Under the pieces are notes generated by a model. The model was not told the DNA's origin. It searched no databases and saw only the letters and a program-made list of their open reading frames with translations. From Mycobacterium sp. (GTDB lineage Bacteria; Actinomycetota; Actinomycetes; Mycobacteriales; Mycobacteriaceae), in NCBI GenBank assembly GCA_018500005.2, contig JAHBAP020000276.1, forward strand, positions 1-8,635: a DNA stretch of 8,635 bases. Direction: 5' to 3'. Positions 1 through 6,150 of the stretch are shown one piece after another; position 1 is the stretch's first letter, and every line of letters begins with the position of its first letter. Position numbers and translations under genes: made by a program.

Positions 1-19
1 AGATGTGTATAAGAGACAG
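1..19 (+). other. Tn5 mosaic end (sequencing adapter remnant)
   Basis: The first 19 bases are exactly the Tn5 transposase mosaic-end sequence used in tagmentation (Nextera-type) libraries. It sits at the very edge and is followed at once by coding sequence in the usual GC-rich style, so it is untrimmed adapter, not a genomic transposon end. It creates an artificial ATG at base 3 and a spurious MCIRDR peptide fused in frame to the real protein. Genomic sequence starts at base 20. Confidence 0.97.
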
Positions 20-20
20 G

Positions 21-488
21 AATCGCCGCCTGGCACAACAACTTCAACAGGAAATCGACCAACGCGCGGCTGAATCAATCAGTTTCGGCGGAACCGCGAT
101 GGAGATCGGTGGCCATTCCGACCCGCTCGCGGCTATTCACTCCCAACTCGACGCGCTCTGGTCGATTCATCCGCACATCCCGCACGAGGTGCGGATGCAG
201 GTAGAAATCGCCACCGCCGAGGTTGGCGCCAACATCGTCGAGCACACCGGAAGTGGTCACCCGCTGCGAATCCGGATGAGTGCGGCAGTGGTTGACGATC
301 AGGTGCGCATCGTCTTCACCGACAACGGCCCGCCCGCCGACGTCGACTTGGCGAAAGTTACGTTGCCGGACGACATGGCTGAGCGCGGCCGCGGTCTCGC
401 GATGGCCCAGGTTCTCCTTGATCAGTTGGCTTACCGATGCGACGAGACCGGCAACCACTGGACGCTCTTCAGCAATCGCTTCGGTTAA
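21..488 (+). CDS. RsbW-type HATPase / anti-sigma regulatory kinase, 5' truncated
   Basis: This is a GHKL-fold ATP-binding protein of the RsbW/SpoIIAB-like class. In the known family such proteins bind a sigma factor and phosphorylate a STAS anti-anti-sigma partner on Ser/Thr. Visible motifs are an N-box (EIATAEVGANIVEH, about base 204 to 245), a G1 box (TDNGPPAD, near 321-344) and a G2 box (ERGRGLAMA, near 382-408), in the right order and spacing, with the usual C-terminal strand WTLFSNRF. No membrane segment is seen. The 5' end is cut by the contig edge. The frame is open from the adapter, and residues before ATG 99 form a coiled-coil-like stretch (NRRLAQQLQQEIDQ). The gene may therefore start upstream, or at ATG 99, which has a weak GGCGGA 7 bases before it. 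Its TAA overlaps the TAA of the convergent gene. Which sigma factor it controls cannot be seen. Confidence 0.87.
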   Translation, partial: NRRLAQQLQQEIDQRAAESISFGGTAMEIGGHSDPLAAIHSQLDALWSIHPHIPHEVRMQVEIATAEVGANIVEHTGSGHPLRIRMSAAVVDDQVRIVFTDNGPPADVDLAKVTLPDDMAERGRGLAMAQVLLDQLAYRCDETGNHWTLFSNRFG

Positions 489-1129
489 CTGCTCGACATC
501 CAGGACGACGACGGAGCGCCGCCGGCCCGTTGCGCAACGAGCGGCCGCAGCTCGGCCGCCACGCGGCGGTTGATCCAGATGCGCTGCACGCGTTCGGGCG
601 CACCGTCGGTGAGGAAGTCCCCGAACTCCTGGAGGAAGTAACCGGTCTCGCGGACCTGGCCGGGACGGAGCTTGGCTTCCCACCAGCACAGCAGCCCGCT
701 CTCCTCGCATACACCACCCAGGTCGTCGGGCTGCTGGCCGGTCCAGAACGCGAAGTAATCGCAGAGGCCGGGTTCCGGCACCGGGTCGCCGTCGTGCATC
801 GCGACATATCCGGCGTGCCAGGCGATCGCGTCGCCGACCTGATGCGGCGCGATTCCCAGCGTTCCGATCGCCAGCAGACGGACAAGATGGCGCATGGCTG
901 ATTGGTGTTCGCGCCAGCATTGATTCTGGACGGCGTTGACGACACCGGTCTGCGGATCGTCGCTGACATTCCATTGGTAGACGCCGGCGAATTCCGCCAG
1001 CGTGGCGTCGGCGAGCATCAGCGACGCGCCGTCCTCCGTCAGCACCTCGTAGGGGTACAGGAACTCCCGCCGCCGCGGCATGCCCGGGTCCCGTGGCAAC
1101 GGCTGCCGTGGTTCGTCTGCTCGCGTCAT
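485..1129 (-). CDS. Conserved-looking hypothetical protein, 214 aa
   Basis: I do not recognise this family. The ATG at 1129 is chosen because AGGAGA lies 10 bases upstream (1140-1145). The frame runs further upstream, but that extension enters the divergent oxidoreductase gene. The protein looks soluble. Its N-terminus is Arg/Pro-rich, and an aromatic core follows: EFLYPYEVLTEDG, LAEFAGVYQWNVSDD, NQCWREHQSAMRHLVRLLAIGTLG, a WHAGYVAMHDGD stretch, then CEESGLLCWWEAKLRPGQ and ERVQRIWINRRVAAEL. Four cysteines (in NQCW, GLCDYF, GGVCEE and LLCWWE) are scattered, not paired as a zinc knuckle. There is no signal peptide or membrane helix. The Ser-rich tail (APSSSWMSSS) lies next to the stop shared with the kinase gene. 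It is transcribed divergently from the oxidoreductase. Reality as a gene is supported by the ribosome binding site and protein-like composition; function is unknown. Confidence 0.7.
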   Translation of the reverse strand: MTRADEPRQPLPRDPGMPRRREFLYPYEVLTEDGASLMLADATLAEFAGVYQWNVSDDPQTGVVNAVQNQCWREHQSAMRHLVRLLAIGTLGIAPHQVGDAIAWHAGYVAMHDGDPVPEPGLCDYFAFWTGQQPDDLGGVCEESGLLCWWEAKLRPGQVRETGYFLQEFGDFLTDGAPERVQRIWINRRVAAELRPLVAQRAGGAPSSSWMSSS

Positions 1130-1157
1130 CGCGACACATTCTCCTAGGATTTCCGGC
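1130..1157. promoter_or_regulatory. 28-bp divergent gap with back-to-back ribosome binding sites
   Basis: The whole gap between the two divergent start codons is 28 bp. An 8-bp perfect palindrome, TCCTAGGA (1142-1149), supplies part of AGGAGA for the minus-strand gene and AGGA (1146-1149, 8 bases before GTG 1158) for the plus-strand gene. There is no room for two full promoters, so at least one, and probably both, must lie inside the opposing coding sequence. Confidence 0.6.
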
Positions 1158-2207
1158 GTGACGAAGCAATCGCGGGCGATCGGTGTGTACCGGCACGGCG
1201 ACGTCGAATCCCTCGTGAACGGCACGGTCGAGGTGCCCGCGCCTGGACCGAACGAGGTACTCATACGGACCACCGCGCTCGGGGTCAACCCGGCGGATGT
1301 CTACTTCCGATCGACCCCGTGGGAGGACATCGCGCAGTCGCTGCCCAAGCAGATCCCGCCACCGGGATCGCTCAGGGTCGTGGGCGCCGATTTCGCCGGA
1401 GTCATCGAGTCTGCCGGCACGGGGGTCGAGTCCTGGTCCGTCGGTGACGAGGTGTTCGGCTCAGCGTCGGCGATGGCCGCTACGGGCGCATCCAGCGAAT
1501 ACATCGTCGTCGATTCCCGCATCCTGGCGCCGCTTCCGCAAGCGCTGAGTCCGGAGCGTGCGGTCGCCTGGCCGATGGTCGGCATCACCGCGTGGGAGTC
1601 GCTGTTCGACGTTCTGCGGATCCGCACCGACGGAACCGATAGCGATGCGTCCCTACTGGTCATCGGCGGCACCGGCGGAACAGGCTCTGCGGCAATCCAA
1701 CTCGGCAAGGCGGTAGCGGCCATGACGGTGACGGCGACGGCGGGCTCCGAGTCAGGCAGATCATGGTGCGAACGCCTGGGCGCCGACGCCGTCGTAAACC
1801 ATCACCAACCGCTGCTGGACCAACTGCCCGACGGCGCGTTCGACTTCATCGTGTGCTGTGCGTCGGCGGCGAAATACCTCGACACCATGGCACGGCTCAT
1901 CGCCCCGTTCGGCCACATTTGTGCGGTCATGGCCGACCTGGACCCGGTACCGTTCGACGGTCTGCGGCTGCGCTCGGCCAGCTTCGGGATGGAATTCATG
2001 GGGCTGCGCTCGATGGGACCGCAGATCGAGCGGCACGGACGGATCCTGACCGAGATTTCCCGTCTCATTGACGACGGCCGGCTGGCCGACCTGTCCGCCC
2101 AGCGGCTCAGCCCGATCGATGCCGACACCCTTCGCCGGGGCCACGTGCTCGTCGAACAGGGTGGCCACGGGAAGGTGACGGTCTCACACTGGCCGGAGCG
2201 GCAGTGA
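1158..2207 (+). CDS. Zinc-free MDR oxidoreductase (quinone reductase-like, adh_fam_1 type)
   Basis: A 349-aa medium-chain dehydrogenase/reductase, presumably a cytosolic NADPH-dependent reductase; the substrate is unknown. The N-terminal GroES-like catalytic domain shows ALGVNPADVYFR (about residues 40-51), VVGADFAGVIESAG (74-87) and VGDEVFG (95-101). The Rossmann domain carries the nucleotide loop VIGGTGGTGSAAIQLGKA (about 168-185), GADAVVNHHQPL and the late EFMGLRSM segment, which I associate with the TIGR02817 zinc-binding alcohol dehydrogenase family. The catalytic and structural zinc Cys sets of classical alcohol dehydrogenases are absent. GTG 1158 is preferred because AGGA lies 8 bases upstream and homology begins there; the frame itself runs back to 1080. 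It is followed 13 bp later by the amidohydrolase, so the two are probably co-transcribed. Confidence 0.88.
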   Translation: MTKQSRAIGVYRHGDVESLVNGTVEVPAPGPNEVLIRTTALGVNPADVYFRSTPWEDIAQSLPKQIPPPGSLRVVGADFAGVIESAGTGVESWSVGDEVFGSASAMAATGASSEYIVVDSRILAPLPQALSPERAVAWPMVGITAWESLFDVLRIRTDGTDSDASLLVIGGTGGTGSAAIQLGKAVAAMTVTATAGSESGRSWCERLGADAVVNHHQPLLDQLPDGAFDFIVCCASAAKYLDTMARLIAPFGHICAVMADLDPVPFDGLRLRSASFGMEFMGLRSMGPQIERHGRILTEISRLIDDGRLADLSAQRLSPIDADTLRRGHVLVEQGGHGKVTVSHWPERQ

Positions 2208-2220
2208 CCGGCGAGACCGG

Positions 2221-2973
2221 GTGGTGACCCGTGTCTTCGATGCGCACCTGCACATCGTCGATCCACGGTTTCCGTTGCAGGAGAACGACGGTTACCTGCC
2301 GCCGCCGTTCACCGTCGACGACTACCTCGACCGGGTCACCCCGCTCGGGGTGTCCGGCGGTGCCGTCGTTTCCGGTTCCTTTCAGGGCTTCGACCAGAGC
2401 TACCTTCGCGCGGCGCTCGCCGCGCTGGGGCCGGCTTTCGTCGGCGTCACCCAGATACCACCCGAGACGACCGACGCCGAGATCCAGCAACTCGACTCGA
2501 TGGGTGTGCGGGCCGTGCGGTTCAACGTCCGCCGTGGCGGTTCCGCCGACCTGAGCCATCTCGACCGCCTGGCACGCCGTGTCCACGAGATCGCCGGCTG
2601 GCACACCGAGCTCTACATCGACTCCCGGGAACTGCCGGACCTGCATCCGCGCCTGTCGGCGCTGCCTTCGGTCAGCGTCGATCACCTCGGGTTGAGTGCC
2701 GAGGGATTCCCCCACCTGCTTCGGCTCGTCGAGTCGGGCGCGACGGTCAAAGCAACGGGCTTCGGTCGGATCGACATCGACCCGGCCGAAGCGATCCGGC
2801 GGATCCTCGATGTCAACCGGCACGCCCTGATCGTGGGCACCGACCTGCCGTCGACCCGCGCTCCGCGGCCCTTCGGCGACGACGACCTCACCTCGCTCAG
2901 CAATTTTCTGGATCCGGATGAACTCGAGGACGTGCTGTGGAACAACGCCGCCGCCCTCTACCGGCTGGGCTGA
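2221..2973 (+). CDS. Amidohydrolase family (Amidohydro_2-like) metal-dependent hydrolase
   Basis: A 250-aa TIM-barrel hydrolase of the amidohydrolase superfamily, in the size range of lactonase/decarboxylase-like members such as 2-pyrone-4,6-dicarboxylate lactonase. Strand 1 holds the metal-binding HxH motif (FDAHLHIVDPRF, H9 and H11). Other landmarks are SGSFQGFDQSYL (51-62), GVRAVRFNVRRGG (95-107), VSVDHLGL with a probable ligand or catalytic H155, GTDLP with conserved D208, and the C-terminal signature NNAAALYRL. The start is GTG 2221 or the adjacent GTG 2224; neither has a strong ribosome binding site, consistent with translation coupled to the gene ending 13 bp upstream. Substrate cannot be deduced. 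Pairing with the reductase suggests the two act in sequence on one organic compound, which is an inference. Confidence 0.86.
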   Translation: MVTRVFDAHLHIVDPRFPLQENDGYLPPPFTVDDYLDRVTPLGVSGGAVVSGSFQGFDQSYLRAALAALGPAFVGVTQIPPETTDAEIQQLDSMGVRAVRFNVRRGGSADLSHLDRLARRVHEIAGWHTELYIDSRELPDLHPRLSALPSVSVDHLGLSAEGFPHLLRLVESGATVKATGFGRIDIDPAEAIRRILDVNRHALIVGTDLPSTRAPRPFGDDDLTSLSNFLDPDELEDVLWNNAAALYRLG

Positions 2974-3005
2974 TCCCTGGTGATGACTGCTCGCGAGGGG
3001 AACGC

Positions 3006-4946
3006 TCAGGGGAACGTCAGCAGAACCAAGGCGCAGTCGTCATCGAACTCCCCGGTGGGGCTCAGCGACCTCAGCCGGCCGACGAGATCGTCCAGCGTCC
3101 AGTCGGGCTGCCCGGCCAGTTCGGCACAAAGGGTGATGAAGTCGGCCCGCGACCACATCTTCCCCGTCGCACTCTCGGCGAACAGTTCGAAGGCCCCGTC
3201 GCTGTACAACAGGATCTGCCCATCGGAGGGCACCACATAGGTGTCGGCCGAATAGACGCTGTCGCTGAACATTCCGATCGGACTGGCCGTGGTGGACAGG
3301 TTCCCAACCGTGACGCCGTCGGGATCGCGGTGCAGCACCAGGGCCGGCGGGTGACCGGCGCTGGCATACCGCAGCGTCCTGGTCGACCGTTGATAGACGC
3401 CGTACCAGATGGTGAAGTAGCTGTCCCCCTGATCCTCCATCTGGAACAGCCTGTTGAGCCGGTCGAGCACCCGATCGGGGTTCAACAGCACGGCCGCAGG
3501 CAGCGATCCGGATCGAAGCAGATTGTGTACGGACATCGACAGCAGTGCCGGCCGGACGCCGTGCCCGGACACGTCGATCAGGTAAACCTTGAGATGGTCG
3601 TCGTCCAGCCACCGATAGAAAAATCCGTCGCCGCCGAGATCGAGCGAGGGCAGATAGCGCGACGACACCTCGACCGGTCCGTGTAGTTCACCGGGCAGCA
3701 CCGACTTCACATACGCTGCGGCGTCACGGATTTCGGCCTTGAGACGGCCGGCGAGAATTCGGTTCTCCCGTTCCCTCATCGCCAGCAGTTCCCGCGCCTC
3801 GACCTCATCGGTGATGTCGATGCCCTGGGCGAAGAGGTACTGCACCGTACCGTCGCTATCCCGCAGGCAACTCACGGAAACGTCCACCCAGAAGAGATGG
3901 CCGTCGGCGTGGATCTGCTGTTTCTCTACGCGGTAGGTATCCAATCGACCGGTGATGAGATCCTCGGTGTTCTTCAGATCGGCGTCGAGGAAACGGGCCG
4001 GCGTCATCTCCTGCCAGGTCTTGGTCTTCAGCGTCTCCTCGTCGTAGCCGAACAGGTCGCACAACGCCTTGTTGACCACTTCCATTTTGCCGTCCGGAGC
4101 GATCAGCGCGATGGCGACGTTGGAGATCTCCATCAGGCGGCGGAAGCGGGCGTCGGATTCGGCTTCCTTGGCTCGCCACGCCACCTGCTCGGTGATGTCG
4201 ATGATCTGACCGACCAGGTACTGCACCGCACCGCTGGAGTCGCGCAGACAACTCGCCGAGACGTCGGCCCAGACCAGGTGGCCGTCGGCGTGGATGTGCT
4301 GCTTGACGACCCGGTAGGTGTCCATCCGCCCGGCGAGGAGATCCGCCATGTTCCGCAGGTCGGTTTCCATGTAGATCTCGGGAGTCAGGTCCTGCCACGT
4401 CTTGGTCTTCAGGGTTTCCTCGTCGTAGCCGAGCTGGTCACACAACGCCTGGTTGACCACGTCGAATCTGCCATCGGGGGTGGCGATCGCGATGCCGACG
4501 TTGGAGCTCTCCATGATCCGGCGGAAGAGGGCGTCGGATTCGGCGTGCTTGGCACGAAGTTCCATCTGCTCGGTGATGTCGATGATCTGGGCGATCAGGT
4601 GATCGATCTCACCCGCGGCGTTCCGCATGGGACTAATCGTCACCGAGCCCCAGAGCCGATGCCCGTCGGCATGCACGTACTGCTTGGTCAACCGGTGGGA
4701 GTCCTTGCGCCCCGAAACCACGTCCTGGACGGCCCGATTACTTTCTGGCAGGTGCTCCGGGACCGAAACGTCGGCCCAGCTCATCTGCGAAAGCGTGTCG
4801 GCGTCGTAGCCGAGGAATTCGCACATCGCCGGGTTGATGATCTGAAACCGGCCGTCCCGGCCCACCAGGACCGTCGCGATGGCAGAGCTTTCGATCAGCC
4901 TGCGGAAGTTCGCATCCACTTCGGGAGCGCCGTCGACCCCGCTCAT
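3006..4946 (-). CDS. Triple-PAS SpoIIE/PP2C-type serine phosphatase
   Basis: A 646-aa cytosolic sensor phosphatase without membrane segments. Three PAS/PAC modules occupy about residues 10-127, 137-254 and 264-381. A coiled-coil linker (about 382-412) leads to a SpoIIE (PPM/PP2C) catalytic domain at 420-646. Catalytic landmarks are LGGDGFFYRW (D440), LIDVSGHG (D458), YASAGHPPALVL, SPIGM, LLYSDGAFE (D583) and FDDDCALVLL (635-637), so the metal-binding acidic set looks intact. In the known family (RsbU/RsbP) such enzymes dephosphorylate a STAS protein and so free a sigma factor from an RsbW-type kinase. ATG 4946 is chosen over the longer frame (4979) because GGGAGG lies about 7 bases upstream. 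It lies 69 bp downstream of the exporter on the same strand and converges on the amidohydrolase, 32 bp between stops. The PAS ligand cannot be told from sequence. Confidence 0.94.
   Translation of the reverse strand: MSGVDGAPEVDANFRRLIESSAIATVLVGRDGRFQIINPAMCEFLGYDADTLSQMSWADVSVPEHLPESNRAVQDVVSGRKDSHRLTKQYVHADGHRLWGSVTISPMRNAAGEIDHLIAQIIDITEQMELRAKHAESDALFRRIMESSNVGIAIATPDGRFDVVNQALCDQLGYDEETLKTKTWQDLTPEIYMETDLRNMADLLAGRMDTYRVVKQHIHADGHLVWADVSASCLRDSSGAVQYLVGQIIDITEQVAWRAKEAESDARFRRLMEISNVAIALIAPDGKMEVVNKALCDLFGYDEETLKTKTWQEMTPARFLDADLKNTEDLITGRLDTYRVEKQQIHADGHLFWVDVSVSCLRDSDGTVQYLFAQGIDITDEVEARELLAMRERENRILAGRLKAEIRDAAAYVKSVLPGELHGPVEVSSRYLPSLDLGGDGFFYRWLDDDHLKVYLIDVSGHGVRPALLSMSVHNLLRSGSLPAAVLLNPDRVLDRLNRLFQMEDQGDSYFTIWYGVYQRSTRTLRYASAGHPPALVLHRDPDGVTVGNLSTTASPIGMFSDSVYSADTYVVPSDGQILLYSDGAFELFAESATGKMWSRADFITLCAELAGQPDWTLDDLVGRLRSLSPTGEFDDDCALVLLTFP
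3804..4919 (-). repeat. Three tandem PAS modules with an exact 127-residue (381-bp) period
   Basis: Within the phosphatase gene, equivalent points recur at exactly 127 residues. DANFRRLIESS, SDALFRRIMESS and SDARFRRLMEIS open the modules, and IIDITEQ, IIDITEQ and GIDITDE close them. Modules 2 and 3 are about two-thirds identical by my hand alignment (79 of 118), share GYDEETLKTKTWQ, IHADGH and SCLRDS, and need no gaps. Module 1 is more divergent. The similarity is visible in the DNA too, for example around 4012-4080 versus 4393-4461. This indicates stepwise in-frame duplication, the last one fairly recent. Confidence 0.9.
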
Positions 4947-5015
4947 GTGCCACCTCCCACCGGGAATTCTGACACGCACCGAGCCAAAAAGTCTGATTCA
5001 GCGGTTCGCCTGCCA

Positions 5016-5867
5016 CTACGAGCCACCGCGCTGGGCCGCCACGCCGGCGAGTACGACGAGCACGATCCCGATGACCTGCGCGCCCGACGGCATCTGGTGC
5101 AGCACGAGAAGCCCGAGGGTCTCCCCGATCGCGGGTTCCAGCGCCATCAGGGTGCCGAACGCGTTGGGCGTCATCTGGCGCAGTGCGGCCATCTCGAGGG
5201 CGAACGGCAACACCGGCAACAGGATCGCCAGGCCGACCGCCGTCGCGATGGTGGTGGGGGCGATATGTCCGAGTGCCTGGGGCACGCCGGCGACCGCCGC
5301 GGTGGCCGCGGAGATGGGCATCGTGATGCTCAGCGCGGTGGTACCGGCGAAGCGGTCACCGACATGCTGGGTGAGCAGAATGTAGAGGGCCCAGCACAGC
5401 GCGGATCCGAGCGCCAGGCCGACGCCGGCGATGTTGATATCGCCGCGCCACGGTTGGGTGAGCAGCAACACCCCGATCAGCGCGGTGGCCGGCCAGACGA
5501 GCGAGCGCCTGGTGTGGCTGCGGACCGCCGCGACGGTGAGCGGTCCGAGGAACTCGATTGCCACCGAGGTGCCCAGCGGAATGCGTTCGATGGCGGCCAG
5601 GAACATGATCGTCATCAGGCCGGTGGTGACGCCGAGGGCCAGCAGGGCCGGGACGTCCCGGCCGGCGATGCCGCGCACCGGCGGCCGCGCGATCGCGATG
5701 AAGATCAACGCACCGGCGGTGAGCCGAAGCCAGGCCGTGCCGGCCGGACCGACCTGGCCGATCAACGGCAGGGACAACGCGGAGCCGAGTTGGACCGAGA
5801 ACATCGCAGCGACGGCCATCGCCCACGGCGGCACCGCCCGAGCACGCGAGGCAGCGGAGAGTGTCAT
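5016..5867 (-). CDS. EamA/DMT-superfamily exporter, RhtA-like
   Basis: An inner-membrane transporter of about 283 aa with roughly ten hydrophobic helices arranged as two EamA halves. Several segments match my memory of the threonine/homoserine exporter RhtA: SVQLGSAL near the start, GPAGTAWLRLTAGALI, IPLGTSVAIEFLGPLTVAA in the first half, LALGSALCWALYIL at the half boundary, and LPFALEMAALRQMTPNAFGTLMALEPAIGE in the second half. The family exports amino acids and related small metabolites by proton exchange; the actual substrate here is unknown. The start is uncertain: ATG 5867 is used, but GTG 5879, four codons earlier, is also in frame. A GAGG motif upstream lies inside a predicted hairpin. 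The gene follows the small secreted protein and precedes the PAS phosphatase, all on the minus strand. Confidence 0.9.
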   Translation of the reverse strand: MTLSAASRARAVPPWAMAVAAMFSVQLGSALSLPLIGQVGPAGTAWLRLTAGALIFIAIARPPVRGIAGRDVPALLALGVTTGLMTIMFLAAIERIPLGTSVAIEFLGPLTVAAVRSHTRRSLVWPATALIGVLLLTQPWRGDINIAGVGLALGSALCWALYILLTQHVGDRFAGTTALSITMPISAATAAVAGVPQALGHIAPTTIATAVGLAILLPVLPFALEMAALRQMTPNAFGTLMALEPAIGETLGLLVLHQMPSGAQVIGIVLVVLAGVAAQRGGS

Positions 5868-5880
5868 GGGTTGCAGCACG

Positions 5881-5915
5881 CCTCGGGATTCGGGCCGACG
5901 AGACCCGCCCCGAGG
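5881..5915 (-). terminator. Stem-loop between secreted-protein gene and exporter gene
   Basis: CCTCGGG (5881-5887) pairs with CCCGAGG (5909-5915). An inner CGGG (5891-5894) pairs with CCCG (5904-5907), leaving a 9-base loop and a small internal loop. On the minus strand it starts 8 bases after the upstream gene and ends just before the exporter start. There is no U-tract, so it may be a GC-rich terminator or attenuator of the type seen in actinobacteria, or a leader structure that covers the GAGG ribosome-binding-like bases of the exporter. Confidence 0.45.
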
Positions 5916-5922
5916 ATCGCGG

Positions 5923-6150
5923 CTAGTTGCTCAGGTAGAGGTAGTACAGGCCGTCTTCACCCTGGTGGCAACTCCAGTGCGTGTAGGCGCCGTTGTCCTC
6001 GGTGATCTGCACCTGCGGACCGTCGGCCTGGCAGGCCGCCATGGTCGCGTAGTTGCCGTCGACCTGGATCGCGTCGGCGGCGGCGGTACCCGCACCGGCC
6101 GACATGAGCCCGCCCAGGGCCAGTGCGGAGGCGATCGTGATCTTCTTCAT
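5923..6150 (-). CDS. Small secreted protein, 75 aa, mycobacterial type
   Basis: A short exported protein. Residues 1-24 form a classical Sec signal peptide: a MKK N-region, a hydrophobic ASALALGGLMSAGAG core, then TAAADA with probable cleavage around the AAA-D junction. The mature part is about 50 residues with two cysteines (in MAACQADGP and WSCHQGEDG), which could form one disulfide. It ends in a compact aromatic tail, GLYYLYLSN. No lipobox is seen, so it is predicted to be free in the cell envelope or secreted. I recall small mycobacterial secreted hypotheticals ending in similar HW-C-QG-DGL-YLYLSN patterns, but function is unknown. AAGG lies about 9 bases before ATG 6150. A stem-loop follows the stop. 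Confidence 0.8.
   Translation of the reverse strand: MKKITIASALALGGLMSAGAGTAAADAIQVDGNYATMAACQADGPQVQITEDNGAYTHWSCHQGEDGLYYLYLSN

Noticed and set aside
1137..1139. Alternative ATG for the 214-aa protein ten bases upstream
   Set aside because: It is in a different frame and immediately abuts the AGGAGA, leaving no spacer.
75..1196. A 373-codon minus-strand frame over the kinase and the 214-aa protein
   Set aside because: Arg/Pro/Ala-rich shadow that overlaps the HATPase motifs and lacks a ribosome binding site; the other minus-strand frame (485-1129) has both a site and protein-like sequence.
2997..3016. Direct repeat GGGGAACG at the convergent end of amidohydrolase and phosphatase genes
   Set aside because: Eight bases only, partly inside the phosphatase coding sequence, with no hairpin or site structure around it.
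3614..3632. Possible loss of a catalytic residue in the phosphatase (LGGDGFFYRW has Phe where many relatives have Asp)
   Set aside because: As I recall it, this position varies in the subfamily, and the core metal-binding aspartates (D440, D458, D583, DDD at 635-637) are present, so inactivity is not supported.
3897..6005. A 702-codon open frame on the plus strand opposite the phosphatase and the exporter
   Set aside because: It crosses two well-supported minus-strand genes, and its product is low-complexity His/Gly/Arg/Asp with no domain. Long antisense frames are expected where third-position GC is high.
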